Assembly: GCF_040812015.1 (NCBI RefSeq)
Contig: NZ_JBFNXJ010000014.1
Location: 62,001-126,000, forward strand
Length of the DNA: 64,000 nucleotides
Source of the DNA: Chitinivorax sp. PXF-14
Lineage (GTDB): Bacteria > Pseudomonadota > Gammaproteobacteria > Burkholderiales > SCOH01
Reading direction: 5' to 3'
Within the stretch, counting starts at the first letter, position 1. Each line of letters opens with the position of its first letter. The notes under the pieces were generated by a model. That model was not told where the DNA came from, made no database searches, and was given only the letters and a program-made list of their open reading frames with translations. Of this stretch, positions 1 to 11,742 are shown in pieces. Made by a program: the position numbers and the translations under genes.

Positions 1-109
1 TGCGGGAATTCTTGAAGCCTACCGTGTTGGCGTTAGCCACGTTGTTGCCGATCACGTCCAGATTCTTGGCCGAGACGTTGAGGCCGGACAAACCCTGCTG
101 GAAACCCAT
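1..109 (-). CDS. flgE: Flagellar hook protein FlgE (N-terminal fragment)
   Basis: Only the first 36 codons are inside the window; the gene runs off the left edge. The fragment begins MGFQQGLSGLNVSAKNLDVI and continues with a GNNVANANTVGFK segment. This is the N-terminal helix and rod/hook signature shared by flagellar axial proteins, and in this form it is typical of FlgE, the hook subunit. It lies 14 bases downstream of flgD, in the usual flgB-C-D-E order. FlgE polymerises outside the cell after export by the flagellar type III apparatus, with FlgD as the cap. The N-terminal segment alone could fit a related axial protein such as FlgF or FlgG, but position after flgD favours FlgE. Confidence 0.88.
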   Translation of the reverse strand, partial: MGFQQGLSGLNVSAKNLDVIGNNVANANTVGFKNSR

Positions 110-123
110 GTTCTAACTCCTGG

Positions 124-801
124 TTACACGATTTGCTTGACATCGGTCATCGCGACGGTGCCGAGCGAGCCAATATCGAGTTTCACACCATCATCACCGA
201 GCAGCACGCTGCCCACCTTGCCGAACGCATACTTGGTCGCATCAACCAGTGAGCCGTCCGCCGCCTTGGCCTGAACCGAGTAGCGGTAGGTCCCAGCCGG
301 CAAGGCATTGCCGTTGTCGTCCTTGCCATCCCAATCGAGGCGCATCATGCCGGCCTTCTGTTCGCCGAGCACATGCTTGGCCACCTGGTTGCCGTCGGCA
401 TCGACAATCGAGATGGCCACACTGTCGACATCCTTGGCTAAATCGATGCCCGCCGAGGTGCCGCCGCTGCCGGTCAGCGCGAGCTGATTGCCCTGTACCA
501 GCGCCTGACGGCCGATAACGCTCGCGGCCTGCATCGCCTGGCCGGCGACCATGTTCTTGGAGAGCGCGGCGATCGACTCATTGAGCTTGGTGATGCCGGT
601 CACCGTGTTGATCTGCGCCATCTGCGTCGTCACTTGAGCGTTGTCGAGCGGATTGAGCGGATCCTGGTTACGCATCTGCGTAGTCAGCAGGCGCAGGAAG
701 CGGTCCTGCGTCTCGTCCATCGAATTGGTGGACTTGGTCTGCTTGGTGCTGCTTGTACTGGCAGCGCTGCCTGCGCCGGAGACGGGGTTCACGTCAGCCA
801 T
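124..801 (-). CDS. flgD: Flagellar hook capping / assembly protein FlgD
   Basis: A 225-residue protein. Residues about 28-75 carry the FlgD signature (DRFLRLLTTQMRNQDPLNPL, then a NAQVTTQMAQINTVTGI stretch). The C-terminal half looks like the FlgD Ig/Tudor-like fold (residues about 105-200, with GKDDNGNALPAGTYRYSVQA). FlgD sits at the tip of the growing hook, promotes FlgE polymerisation and is then discarded. The low-complexity Ser/Thr-rich first 25 residues are normal for the family and probably form the export signal. The gene lies between flgC and flgE and should be co-transcribed with them from the sigma-54 promoter ahead of flgB. Confidence 0.95.
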   Translation of the reverse strand: MADVNPVSGAGSAASTSSTKQTKSTNSMDETQDRFLRLLTTQMRNQDPLNPLDNAQVTTQMAQINTVTGITKLNESIAALSKNMVAGQAMQAASVIGRQALVQGNQLALTGSGGTSAGIDLAKDVDSVAISIVDADGNQVAKHVLGEQKAGMMRLDWDGKDDNGNALPAGTYRYSVQAKAADGSLVDATKYAFGKVGSVLLGDDGVKLDIGSLGTVAMTDVKQIV

Positions 802-811
802 GGTTAGCTCC

Positions 812-1216
812 TTACTGGCCCAGCTGCAAGGTGCGCAGCAGCATGGTTTTTGCGGTATTCATCATGTCCGCGTTCGTTTGGTATGAACGCGATGCGGAAA
901 TCATGTTGACCATTTCTTCCACCGGATTGACGTTGGGCATCGTGACGTAGCCCTGATCGTTTGCCAGCGGGTTCTTCGGGTCGTAAATCATCCGGGCCGG
1001 GGCCGGATCTTCAATGACCTCGCGCACGCGCACGCCGGCGACGCTCGGTTGCGCCTTGTTCAGCGGCGTCGTTTCAAACACCACCTGCTTGGCCTTGTAG
1101 GGCTGGCCCGTGGCACTCGTCGCACTGTCGGCATTGGCCAGGTTGCTCGCCACCACATTCAGGCGCTGCGATTGGGCTGCCATGGCGGAACCGGCGATGT
1201 CGAATACCTTGAACAT
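812..1216 (-). CDS. flgC: Flagellar proximal rod protein FlgC
   Basis: A 134-residue protein of normal length for FlgC. The N-terminus ([20 protein letters not shown], then [14 protein letters not shown]) holds the rod-protein signature. The C-terminus ([20 protein letters not shown], then [18 protein letters not shown]) is the paired coiled-coil helix that packs in the rod core. FlgC forms part of the proximal rod across the periplasm together with FlgB. The start lies 19 bases after the flgB stop and flgD follows after 10 bases, so a single mRNA is likely. Confidence 0.96.
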   Translation of the reverse strand: MFKVFDIAGSAMAAQSQRLNVVASNLANADSATSATGQPYKAKQVVFETTPLNKAQPSVAGVRVREVIEDPAPARMIYDPKNPLANDQGYVTMPNVNPVEEMVNMISASRSYQTNADMMNTAKTMLLRTLQLGQ

Positions 1217-1235
1217 ATGCTAATCGTCGCCTTGT

Positions 1236-1643
1236 TTATCGGGTCTGCAATGCACTGGTCAGCGAGCGGATACGGCTGGTCATAAAGGTCAGCTCCGCCT
1301 GATAGCGCACGGCGTTGTCAGTAAAATCGGCCATCTCGGTGTCGGTATCGACCGTGTTGCCGTCGATGCTGGCCTGCTTCTCCGTGCGGTACAACACCTT
1401 CGCATCGAGCGGGTTGCTGGCACCGGCCAGGCCAAGATGGTGCTGGTCAGTGGTGGCCATCTTCAATGTGTCGTTCTTGATGCCTTGCGCATTGGCCAGC
1501 GCAGCAGCGAAGTCAATGTCCTTGGCCTTGTAGCCAGGCGTATCGGCGTTGGCGATATTGGAGCCGAGCAATTCCTGGCGATAGGTGCGCAGTTTCATTG
1601 CCTGTTCCATAAACGCGAATTCGCGGTCAATCTTGCCGATCAT
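1236..1643 (-). CDS. flgB: Flagellar proximal rod protein FlgB
   Basis: A 135-residue rod protein; first gene of the flgBCDE run. The key segment is RQELLGSNIANADTPGYKAK, the conserved rod/hook N-terminal motif, and the C-terminus ends in the expected assembly helix. An open frame extends upstream to 1709, but that would include the sigma-54 promoter. The ATG at 1643 is chosen because an AGGA ribosome site sits eight bases before it and FlgB proteins normally begin with a short M-x-x-K/R-I/L-D segment such as MIGKIDREF. FlgB is at the base of the rod near the MS ring and export gate. Confidence 0.93.
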   Translation of the reverse strand: MIGKIDREFAFMEQAMKLRTYRQELLGSNIANADTPGYKAKDIDFAAALANAQGIKNDTLKMATTDQHHLGLAGASNPLDAKVLYRTEKQASIDGNTVDTDTEMADFTDNAVRYQAELTFMTSRIRSLTSALQTR

Positions 1644-1675
1644 CGGACTCATCCTGAGTAAGGTATCCGATGTAA

Positions 1676-1691
1676 TGCATGAACCGTGCCA
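1676..1691 (-). promoter_or_regulatory. Sigma-54 (RpoN) promoter for flgBCDE
   Basis: Read on the minus strand the site is TGGCACGGTTCATGCA. Against the consensus TGGCACG-N4-TTGCA only one defined position differs, and the GG and GC dinucleotides have the required spacing. The predicted start is near 1665, leaving about 22 bases of leader with the AGGA site before the flgB ATG. Sigma-54 control of class II/III rod and hook genes is known in several beta- and gammaproteobacteria. An FlrC/FleR-type activator would be needed; it is not in the window. Confidence 0.85.
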
Positions 1692-1743
1692 TGTCCTGGC
1701 AACAGTCAAAAACCATGCTCAAATCAATGATTTTATTGGATAA

Positions 1744-1775
1744 AAAAATATCGCCGCAGAAGCGGCGATATTTTT
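1744..1775 (-). terminator. Rho-independent terminator of the diguanylate cyclase gene
   Basis: A perfect 14-bp inverted repeat (1744-1757 with 1762-1775) with a four-base loop. It is followed on the minus strand by a run of seven T (1748-1742). It lies 47 bases after the diguanylate cyclase stop and about 50 bases upstream of the flgB promoter, so it separates the two transcription units. Confidence 0.9.
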
Positions 1776-1821
1776 CAGACGAAAACGGCGGTGAGAGCGG
1801 CAATAATTGCCGGTGGGGCGG

Positions 1822-3639
1822 CTACCCGGCGGCAACGACCTTGTTCTTGCCGGTTTTCTTGGCGACATACATCGCCTCGTCGGCACGCCCGATGACCGAC
1901 TCCTGCTCCTCCCCGGCACGATAGGTAGCCACACCAGCGCTGAATGTGATCAGCAGGCGCTCATTGTTGTAGAGGAAAAATTGCTTGGTGAGCTCGCGCT
2001 GCAGGCGCGCCATGACATTGACCCCCTCTTCCAGCGGCGTATTCGCCAACAACACGACAAATTCCTCCCCTCCATAGCGGGCTACAACATCGGTGGGGCG
2101 CAGCGTATCCTTCACCACCTTCACCAGGTGCACCAGCGCGCTGTCCCCGGCCATGTGGCCGAGCCGATCGTTGAGCTGCTTGAAGTTGTCGATATCGAGG
2201 ATCGCGACCGACAGAGGCATGTCTTCGCGTTCGCTGCGCGACAGCTCGGCACGGAACGACTCCTCCAGCCCCCGGCGATTGAGCGCGCCGGTCAGATGGT
2301 CCTCGCGCACCTTTTCACTGATCGTCTTGAGCTCGTTCTCGAGCGCATCGATACGTCGCTCGGCCTCGTCCGCCTGACGGCGCGCCTCAAGCATGTCGTC
2401 GCGCGAGCGCAGCATATCCACCTGCATGGAGCGGGTATCGTTCATCAACTCGGACAACAGGCGATTCAGCTGAACCATGTCGTCGGTCTGCTTGATGCGC
2501 TCGGCGTAGGTGGTGACCTTGTCGTGATAGTTGCCTGTCGTGCTCGACATCGCGCCCAACCGGTCAATGAAGGTCGCGATCATATTCTTGAACGTCGCCT
2601 TGGCCTCATTCAAGCCTTGTTTCAGCACACTCTGCCTGACGATCACCTCCTTGAAGCTGGCTTCCGCATCGTAGATGCGGCCAACCGACAGCGGCTTGAC
2701 GATCAGATCACGCACAACGACAAGCTGCCCCTCAAGCCACTTGTCGTCGATCACCAGCTCGGCGATGTTCTCGACCAGCAGCTCGAGCAGACGCAGCAGG
2801 CCGCCAAGCAGGCGTTCTTCGGTATCGTTTTGCAACTCGAGCCGGGTGCAGAACTTGCGCAGCTTCGCCGCGAAATGCAACAGGCCACCCTCGTCGCGCA
2901 CATTGGCCACGGCCACCTTGAGCGCGGCCGCCTCTTCCTGCAGATGCGGCAGGCCACCGAGCCGCGCCACCACGCCGATATCGAGTATCAGGCCCAGCAG
3001 CTCGACCCAGGTGCCAAAATTGGTGCCAGCCGGTGCCACGACAGGGCCGCCCGGCGCGGTGGCCCCCGATGCAGCAGGGCTGGCCGGAGCAGCCGCATTC
3101 AGCACGCCGGTTTCCCCGTCCGCCTCGAGCACCTCGACACCGGCAGAGGGTGTTCCGCCTTCCGCCCAGCCTTTCAGCATGCCGGTGAGCTTTTCGTTGA
3201 GGGACGACAGGTCGGCGCCAAAGTTGGTCAGTACGCGCTCCAGGGCTTCTTTCTTCTTGGAGGAAGAAAATCCGGGCCGATGCAGATCCCACTCGCGGAT
3301 CAAATCCCGGATGAGCTCGGCCCAAGGGCGGGCGAAATGCCCGCTGGCAATGCTGTGCAGCAGCTCGTCTTCATAGAGCGAGAAAAAATCGGTCCAGCGC
3401 TTGTCCTGCACCGCCTGCTCGAGCTCCCGCAGGGCACGCTGGCGCACCGGGCTGCTGCCCGCCCCCTCCCGCAGGGGCTGCATCAAGGCCGAGACGAGCG
3501 CGCTGTCGTCGGCCGCCTCGATACCGGCAATCTCGTTGTAGATGCGGCGATAGTTCTCCGGGTCGGGCATCACCTTGCGCTGAGCCATCAACTTCAGCGT
3601 TTCGCGCGCGACCAGTGACGGGTTAACCGATTTCTCCAT
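1822..3639 (-). CDS. GGDEF diguanylate cyclase with long helical N-terminal region
   Basis: A 605-residue soluble protein. The C-terminal third is a complete GGDEF domain: substrate and metal region (AILDIDNFKQLNDRLGH), the active-site loop GGEEF at about 523-527, and the inhibitory I-site RPTD at 514-517, exactly five residues before it. It should therefore make cyclic di-GMP from two GTP and be product-inhibited. The first 420 residues are largely helical, with an Ala/Pro/Gly-rich linker near 175-205 and no obvious membrane segment or known sensor domain. The input is unknown. Location beside the flgB operon suggests, but does not prove, a role in the motile/sessile switch. The start is preceded by only a weak ribosome site. 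Confidence 0.9.
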   Translation of the reverse strand: MEKSVNPSLVARETLKLMAQRKVMPDPENYRRIYNEIAGIEAADDSALVSALMQPLREGAGSSPVRQRALRELEQAVQDKRWTDFFSLYEDELLHSIASGHFARPWAELIRDLIREWDLHRPGFSSSKKKEALERVLTNFGADLSSLNEKLTGMLKGWAEGGTPSAGVEVLEADGETGVLNAAAPASPAASGATAPGGPVVAPAGTNFGTWVELLGLILDIGVVARLGGLPHLQEEAAALKVAVANVRDEGGLLHFAAKLRKFCTRLELQNDTEERLLGGLLRLLELLVENIAELVIDDKWLEGQLVVVRDLIVKPLSVGRIYDAEASFKEVIVRQSVLKQGLNEAKATFKNMIATFIDRLGAMSSTTGNYHDKVTTYAERIKQTDDMVQLNRLLSELMNDTRSMQVDMLRSRDDMLEARRQADEAERRIDALENELKTISEKVREDHLTGALNRRGLEESFRAELSRSEREDMPLSVAILDIDNFKQLNDRLGHMAGDSALVHLVKVVKDTLRPTDVVARYGGEEFVVLLANTPLEEGVNVMARLQRELTKQFFLYNNERLLITFSAGVATYRAGEEQESVIGRADEAMYVAKKTGKNKVVAAG

Positions 3640-3700
3640 ACGGATTCGTTCAACCTTGCTCTAGAGTTGGCAAAGCCCGCGCAGACGGGCACTACATCAC

Positions 3701-3728
3701 ATATTAGATGGGAGACTAACGTTTACAA
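3701..3728 (-). promoter_or_regulatory. Sigma-70 promoter for the diguanylate cyclase gene
   Basis: On the minus strand: -35 TTGTAA (3728-3723), 16-bp spacer, -10 TAATAT (3706-3701). The predicted start is near 3694, giving a leader of about 55 bases before the ATG at 3639. Calling it separates this gene from ftsB, which ends at 3750. Confidence 0.6.
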
Positions 3729-3749
3729 CGCCGGCAGGCCAGATAAAAA

Positions 3750-4067
3750 CTATCGTGCGGGCGTTTTGGCTGGAGGCACGGCCGGGGAAGCCGCAGGAAC
3801 CTCGATCACCTGGAAGAAGACTTCGTCTTGCCGGATCATGCCCAGCTCGTTGCGCGCGCGTTCTTCGATCGCGTCGTAACCTTGCTTGAGGTCTTTGACT
3901 TCGGCCTCGAGCGCCGAGTTGCGCGCCTGCAATTGCTGGTTCGCCACTTTCTGGCGGGTCAACTCGCTGTCGTTTTTCCACACGCTGAGCCAACTGCCCT
4001 TGCCCACCCATAGTGGATATTGCAGCAACGCAATCAGCACAACCAGGATCAACGTCAAAAAGCGCAT
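3750..4067 (-). CDS. ftsB: Cell division protein FtsB
   Basis: A 105-residue bitopic protein. It has a short N-terminal cytoplasmic end, one transmembrane helix (about 4-20, [17 protein letters not shown]), then a coiled coil (about 35-70) in the periplasm with the family pattern [18 protein letters not shown]. FtsB pairs with FtsL and FtsQ in the divisome and helps activate septal peptidoglycan synthesis by FtsWI. The eno-ftsB neighbour pair is widely conserved in proteobacteria. The ATG lies directly after the T tract of a hairpin that follows eno (separate entry), so much of its expression would depend on read-through. The last 20 residues are Ala/Pro-rich and variable. Confidence 0.93.
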   Translation of the reverse strand: MRFLTLILVVLIALLQYPLWVGKGSWLSVWKNDSELTRQKVANQQLQARNSALEAEVKDLKQGYDAIEERARNELGMIRQDEVFFQVIEVPAASPAVPPAKTPAR

Positions 4068-4125
4068 AAAAAAACCCGCAACACCCGTAGCATTGAATGA
4101 AAATTGCCGCGAGTGTTGCAGGGTT
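4068..4125 (-). terminator. Terminator or attenuator hairpin between eno and ftsB
   Basis: On the minus strand the arms 4125-4113 and 4084-4073 pair over 12 bp with one mismatch/bulge, with a 28-base apical region. They are followed immediately by seven T (4074-4068), and the ftsB ATG occupies the next three bases (4067-4065). The GCGGG that would serve as the ftsB ribosome site lies in the descending arm. The element can act as the eno terminator and as a brake on ftsB transcription and translation. Confidence 0.75.
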
Positions 4126-4148
4126 CCCAGATTATTTCAAGCTACGTA

Positions 4149-5438
<1,290 letters not shown>

Positions 5439-5544
5439 TCAAACCTTGTTATGCAAGAAGTGAATAATCGTTTGTATTACGGCGCGTGGGGTGTTTGCAG
5501 CATGCAGGCGACGCCTTCTGCTGTCTATCGGTGAACACCCGGAA

Positions 5545-6405
5545 TCAGTTACCCAGCAGGGCGTTTTCGGCAAAACCGGCCTGCTTGACCATGCCGTCCA
5601 GCGCCTTCAACGTCGCCAGCAACGACTTGAGCTGGCCGAGCGGCCATGCGTTTGGCCCATCGGACAACGCCTCACACGGGTTGGGATGGGTTTCCATGAA
5701 CAGGCCCGAGATACCGGCAGCAACGGCCGCGCGCGCCAGCACCGGCACGAATTCGCGCTGCCCACCCGAGACGGCGCCCTGCCCGCCCGGCAACTGCACC
5801 GAGTGGGTTGCATCGAACACAACCGGGCACCCCGTTTCGCGCATGATCGCCAGCGAACGCATGTCCGACACCAGATTGTTGTAACCGAAGCTGACGCCGC
5901 GCTCGCACGCCATGAAGTTGTCTTCCTTGAGGCCCGCCTCACGCGCGGCTTCACGCGCCTTGTCCATGACATTCTTCATGTCATGGGGCGCCAAGAACTG
6001 CCCCTTCTTGATATTGACCGGCTTGCCGGATTGCGCGCAGGCACGGATGAAGTCGGTCTGACGGCACAGGAAAGCCGGCGTCTGCAGGACATCGACAACA
6101 TCGGCCACCGGCTTGATCTGATCGACCTCGTGAATATCGGTCAGCACCGGCACTCCGAGTTGTTCCTTGACCTTGGCCAGAATACGCAGCCCTTCGTCCA
6201 TGCCGAAGCCACGGAACGACTTGCCGGAGGAGCGATTGGCCTTGTCGAAGCTGGATTTATAGATGAACGGGATTTGCAGTTCCGCAGCAATTTCCTTGAG
6301 CTGGCCTGCCGTATCGATGGCGAATTGCTCACCCTCGATCACGCAGGGGCCGGCAATCAGGAAGAACGGGCGATCGAGCCCGACATCAAAGCCACACAGC
6401 TTCAT
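5545..6405 (-). CDS. kdsA: 2-dehydro-3-deoxyphosphooctonate aldolase (KDO-8-phosphate synthase)
   Basis: A 286-residue enzyme that condenses phosphoenolpyruvate with arabinose-5-phosphate to give KDO-8-phosphate, the precursor of the lipopolysaccharide inner-core sugar KDO. Family segments include [61 protein letters not shown] and [13 protein letters not shown]. Its substrate PEP is the product of the adjacent eno. A GAGG ribosome site lies seven bases before the ATG. The pyrG-kdsA-eno order is conserved in many proteobacteria. Confidence 0.98.
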   Translation of the reverse strand: MKLCGFDVGLDRPFFLIAGPCVIEGEQFAIDTAGQLKEIAAELQIPFIYKSSFDKANRSSGKSFRGFGMDEGLRILAKVKEQLGVPVLTDIHEVDQIKPVADVVDVLQTPAFLCRQTDFIRACAQSGKPVNIKKGQFLAPHDMKNVMDKAREAAREAGLKEDNFMACERGVSFGYNNLVSDMRSLAIMRETGCPVVFDATHSVQLPGGQGAVSGGQREFVPVLARAAVAAGISGLFMETHPNPCEALSDGPNAWPLGQLKSLLATLKALDGMVKQAGFAENALLGN

Positions 6406-6495
6406 GGTGTTACCTCGTTATGTTGGCCACCGGAGTGGCTCCAGTGGCCTGGCATGCAACGCGCAACCGGTACGAGCTGGTTGCGTCACCTTCGA

Positions 6496-8204
<1,709 letters not shown>

Positions 8205-8259
8205 ACTGAGCTGCATTGGTGAAATCCCCGCTAGCTCCAACCCCGCCCTCACGATCAAC

Positions 8260-8286
8260 AAAAAAGGGCGCCATCAAGGCGCCCTT
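8260..8286 (-). terminator. Rho-independent terminator after ppsA
   Basis: Perfect 9-bp stem (8264-8272 with 8278-8286), five-base loop, followed on the minus strand by T5-6. It starts 20 bases after the ppsA stop codon and separates ppsA from the pyrG promoter. Confidence 0.92.
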
Positions 8287-8305
8287 CTTGCAACGGTGAG
8301 ACCGC

Positions 8306-10693
8306 TTACTTGCTCAATTCCTTGGCAAGGTAAATCCAGGTCTCGACCACGGTATCCGGGTTCAGCGATACCGTCTCGATACCCTCCTCGACCAGCCACT
8401 TGGCCAGATCCGGGTGGTCCGACGGGCCTTGGCCGCAGATGCCGATGTACTTGCCCTGCTTGCGACAAGCCTTGATCGCCATCGACAGCATGGCCTTGAC
8501 CGCATCGTTACGCTCGTCGAACAGCGATGCGATCGGGCCGCCGGAATCGCGATCCAGCGCCAGCGTCAGCTGCGTCATATCGTTCGAGCCGATCGAGAAG
8601 CCATCGAAGTACTCGAGGAACTGCTCAGCCAGAATTGCGTTGGCCGGGATTTCACACATCATGATCAGGCGCAGGCCGTTGTCACCGCGCTTCAGGCCGT
8701 TTTGCGCCAGCAACTCGACAACCTGCTTGGCTTCGGTCACGGTACGCACGAACGGGATCATGACTTCCACGTTGGTCAGGCCCATGATGTTGCGGACCTT
8801 CTTCAGTGCACGGCATTCGAGCTCGAAGCAGTCGCGGAACGACTCGCTGACGTAACGCGATGCGCCACGGAAGCCGATCATCGGGTTCTCCTCGTGCGGC
8901 TCGTACAGCTGGCCACCGATCAGGTTCGAGTACTCGTTCGACTTGAAGTCGGACATGCGCACGATGACCTTCTTCGGTGCGAATGCGGCACCAATGGTGG
9001 CGATGCCTTCGACCAGCTTCTCGACGTAGAAGTCGACCGGGCTGGCGTAGCCACCGATGCGGTCTTCGATCACATCCTTGACGTCGCTGGGCAGGTTTGG
9101 ATAGGCCAGCAGTGCCTTCGGGTGAATGCCGATCATGCGGTTGATGATGAATTCGAGGCGGGCCAGGCCGACGCCTTCGTTCGGCAGCTGAGCAAAGTCA
9201 AACGCCAGCTCCGGGTTGCCCACGTTCATCATGAGCTTGACCGGGGGCGTCGGCATCTTATCGAGCTGCAGGTCGAGCACTTCGACCTCAAGCAGACCCT
9301 TGTAGATATTGCCGGTATCGCCCTCGGCGCACGATACGGTGACTTCCATACCGTCTTCGAGCACGTCGGTCGCGTCGCCGCAGCCCACGACGGCGGGCAC
9401 GCCGAGTTCACGCGCGATGATGGCCGCGTGGCAGGTACGGCCGCCACGGTTGGTCACAATCGCCGCGGCACGCTTCATCACCGGCTCCCAGTCAGGGTCG
9501 GTCATGTCGGTTACCAGGATGTCGCCTTCCTTCACGCGCTCCATCTGCGATACGTCGGTGATCATGCGCACCACGCCCTTGCCGATCTTCTGACCGATGG
9601 CACGGCCGGAGGCCAAAATCTCGGAGCGGGTCAGCAGGCGGAAACGACGCATGGTTTCCACGCGGTTTTCCTGCGACTTCACGGTTTCCGGGCGTGCCTG
9701 CAGGATGTACAACTTACCATCCACGCCATCACGACCCCATTCGATGTCCATCGGGCGCTGATAGTGCTTCTCGATAATCAGTGCGTACTTGGCCAGTTCC
9801 TCGACTTCGGCATCGTTGATCGAGAACACGCCACGCTCGCTGGCTGGTACTTCAACGGTCTTGACCGAACGGCCGGCCTCGCGGCTGTCGGTGAAGATCA
9901 TCTTGATCAGCTTGGAACCGCGGTTACGGCGCAGAACCGCCGGACGGCCTTCCTGCAGGCCGGCCTTGTTCACATAGAACTCGTCAGGGTTGACGGCGCC
10001 TTGCACCACGGTCTCGCCCAGACCATAGGACGAGGTAATGAAGACCACGTTTTCGAAACCGGATTCGGTATCGATGGTGAACATCACGCCCGATGCGCCC
10101 TTGTCGGAACGCACCATGCGCTGTACGCCGGCGGACAGGGCGACTTCAGCATGGGTGAAGCCCTTGTGGACGCGGTAAGCAATGGCGCGATCGTTGTACA
10201 GCGAAGCAAATACATGCTTCATGGCCGACATGACATTCTGCAGGCCATGGATGTTCAGGAAGGTTTCCTGCTGGCCGGCAAATGAGGCATCAGGCAGGTC
10301 TTCCGCTGTGGCGGACGAGCGTACGGCTACCGAGATTTCCGCGCCGGAATCGGCGACCATCTTGTTGTACGCTTCGGTGATTTCCGCTTCGAGCTTGGCA
10401 GGGAACGGGGTATCGACAATCCATTGGCGGACTTGCGCGCCCACCTTGGCCAAGGTGGCAACGTCATCGACGTTCAGGGTCTTGACCGCGTCTTCGATTC
10501 GAGCTGCCAGACCTTCGTGTTGCAGAAAGTCGCGGTAAGCTTCAGCCGTGGTAGCAAAGCCACCAGGAACGCGCACGCCGGTGTTGGCGAGCTGGGAAAT
10601 CATCTCGCCCAGCGATGCGTTCTTGCCGCCGACCTTGTCTACGTCGGTCATGCGTAGCTTGTCGAACCAAATGACGTAATTCTCTGCCATCAT
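8306..10693 (-). CDS. ppsA: Phosphoenolpyruvate synthase (pyruvate, water dikinase)
   Basis: A 795-residue gluconeogenic enzyme that converts pyruvate and ATP to PEP, AMP and phosphate. The N-terminal PPDK/ATP-grasp domain has [11 protein letters not shown]. The central swivelling domain carries the phospho-histidine loop [20 protein letters not shown]. The C-terminal PEP/pyruvate TIM barrel includes [15 protein letters not shown] and [19 protein letters not shown]. The ATG at 10693 is chosen because an AGGA site lies five bases before it; a TTG three bases earlier and an ATG three bases later are also possible. Divergent from ppsR, whose product inactivates and reactivates this enzyme. Confidence 0.98.
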   Translation of the reverse strand: MMAENYVIWFDKLRMTDVDKVGGKNASLGEMISQLANTGVRVPGGFATTAEAYRDFLQHEGLAARIEDAVKTLNVDDVATLAKVGAQVRQWIVDTPFPAKLEAEITEAYNKMVADSGAEISVAVRSSATAEDLPDASFAGQQETFLNIHGLQNVMSAMKHVFASLYNDRAIAYRVHKGFTHAEVALSAGVQRMVRSDKGASGVMFTIDTESGFENVVFITSSYGLGETVVQGAVNPDEFYVNKAGLQEGRPAVLRRNRGSKLIKMIFTDSREAGRSVKTVEVPASERGVFSINDAEVEELAKYALIIEKHYQRPMDIEWGRDGVDGKLYILQARPETVKSQENRVETMRRFRLLTRSEILASGRAIGQKIGKGVVRMITDVSQMERVKEGDILVTDMTDPDWEPVMKRAAAIVTNRGGRTCHAAIIARELGVPAVVGCGDATDVLEDGMEVTVSCAEGDTGNIYKGLLEVEVLDLQLDKMPTPPVKLMMNVGNPELAFDFAQLPNEGVGLARLEFIINRMIGIHPKALLAYPNLPSDVKDVIEDRIGGYASPVDFYVEKLVEGIATIGAAFAPKKVIVRMSDFKSNEYSNLIGGQLYEPHEENPMIGFRGASRYVSESFRDCFELECRALKKVRNIMGLTNVEVMIPFVRTVTEAKQVVELLAQNGLKRGDNGLRLIMMCEIPANAILAEQFLEYFDGFSIGSNDMTQLTLALDRDSGGPIASLFDERNDAVKAMLSMAIKACRKQGKYIGICGQGPSDHPDLAKWLVEEGIETVSLNPDTVVETWIYLAKELSK

Positions 10694-10730
10694 CAAATTC
10701 CTGTAATTGTGGGGAAATCGTAGAGGCGGG

Positions 10731-10760
10731 ATTTTAACTTTTTTATGCCTGTTTTGGCAC
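10731..10760 (-). promoter_or_regulatory. Possible sigma-70 promoter for ppsA
   Basis: On the minus strand: GTGCCA (10760-10755), 18-bp spacer, TAAAAT (10736-10731). The -35 matches four of six positions. Predicted leader about 30 bases. Placed by inspection only; other AT-rich hexamers nearby could serve instead. Confidence 0.4.
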
Positions 10761-10870
10761 TGTTTATTGCAGACCCGCCTTGCTCGGCGTGGAATAATTG
10801 TTCTAACCCATGGCGCCGTTCCCTCACTACAATACGGGCCTCAGCAATCTGACAACAATCGGGGTAAACC

Positions 10871-11695
10871 ATGCCGCATCGCCGTTCTGTCTTCGTCGTA
10901 TCCGATCGTACCGGTATCACCGCGGAAATGCTGGGCCACAGCCTGCTCACCCAGTTCGAGGGGATGGAGTTCCGTCGTGTCACCCTGCCATTCATCGATT
11001 CGGCGGAAAAAGCCCATGCCGCGGCGGAACAGATCAGGTTGGCGGCAGAAAACGAGCACGAGCGCCCCATCGTGTTCAGCTCGCTCGTCAACGACGAAAT
11101 TCGCGAGGCATTCAAGCTCGATTGCGCGCTCTGTCTGGATTTCTTCGAAGCCTTCATCTCCCCCCTCGAAAAGGAACTCGGCCGGCCCTCTTCGCACACG
11201 GTCGGCAAGTCCCACAGCGTGGCGAATTTCCAGGAGTACAACGCCAGGATCGAGGCGGTGAATTTCTCCATGGCGCACGACGACGGCATCAAGCCACGCG
11301 ACCTGGCCGACGCCGATGTGATTCTGGTCGGCGTGTCGCGCTCGGGCAAGACGCCAACCTGCCTGTACATGGCGCTGCAGTTCGGCATCAAGGCCGCCAA
11401 CTACCCGTTGATCCCGGAAGATCTTGGCGAAATCAAGTTGCCCGCCGCGCTGGCGCCCTACAAGCACAAGCTGTTCGGCCTCACCATCGCAGCGGAACGG
11501 CTGGCGCAGATTCGCAGCGAACGCAAACCGAACAGCAAATATGCGTCGCTGGACAATTGCCGCTTTGAAATCGGCGAGGTCGAGGCGATTTTCCGCAGGG
11601 AAGGCGTGCCTTACCTCAACACCACCAGCAAATCGATCGAAGAGATTTCAAGCACCATCCTGCATCGCGCTAGCCTGGAACGCCGCGTGTTCTAG
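10871..11695 (+). CDS. ppsR: PEP synthase regulatory protein (bifunctional kinase / pyrophosphorylase, DUF299)
   Basis: A 274-residue protein of the DUF299 family. Members phosphorylate the ppsA swivelling-domain threonine with ADP, inactivating it, and reverse this by phosphate-dependent pyrophosphorylysis. Visible features are the N-terminal [20 protein letters not shown], the P-loop GVSRSGKT at about 154-161, and the C-terminal [16 protein letters not shown] segment. It is transcribed away from ppsA with a 177-base shared intergenic region, the classic arrangement. A TACAAT -10-like hexamer lies near 10828 without a convincing -35. The start is a clear ATG at the conserved N-terminus. Confidence 0.97.
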   Translation: MPHRRSVFVVSDRTGITAEMLGHSLLTQFEGMEFRRVTLPFIDSAEKAHAAAEQIRLAAENEHERPIVFSSLVNDEIREAFKLDCALCLDFFEAFISPLEKELGRPSSHTVGKSHSVANFQEYNARIEAVNFSMAHDDGIKPRDLADADVILVGVSRSGKTPTCLYMALQFGIKAANYPLIPEDLGEIKLPAALAPYKHKLFGLTIAAERLAQIRSERKPNSKYASLDNCRFEIGEVEAIFRREGVPYLNTTSKSIEEISSTILHRASLERRVF

Positions 11696-11711
11696 TGCTT
11701 GAGACGCACAC

Positions 11712-11732
11712 AAGCCGGCCCAGCGCCGGCTT
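11712..11732. terminator. Possible bidirectional terminator between ppsR and the sensor GGDEF gene
   Basis: Perfect 8-bp stem (11712-11719 with 11725-11732) and five-base loop in the 47-base gap between two convergent genes. T runs are only two bases long on each side, so it may be a weak or rho-assisted terminator. Confidence 0.4.
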
Positions 11733-11742
11733 GGCCGGCGGC

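Noticed and set aside
1807-3618. Plus-strand open frame of about 600 codons opposite the GGDEF gene
   Set aside because: Mirror of a real GC-rich gene: no ribosome site, Arg/His/Gln-rich product without a known motif. The minus strand has clear GGDEF motifs.
8414-10285. Plus-strand open frame of about 620 codons opposite ppsA
   Set aside because: Antisense shadow of ppsA; composition typical of a reversed GC-rich gene and no recognisable domain.
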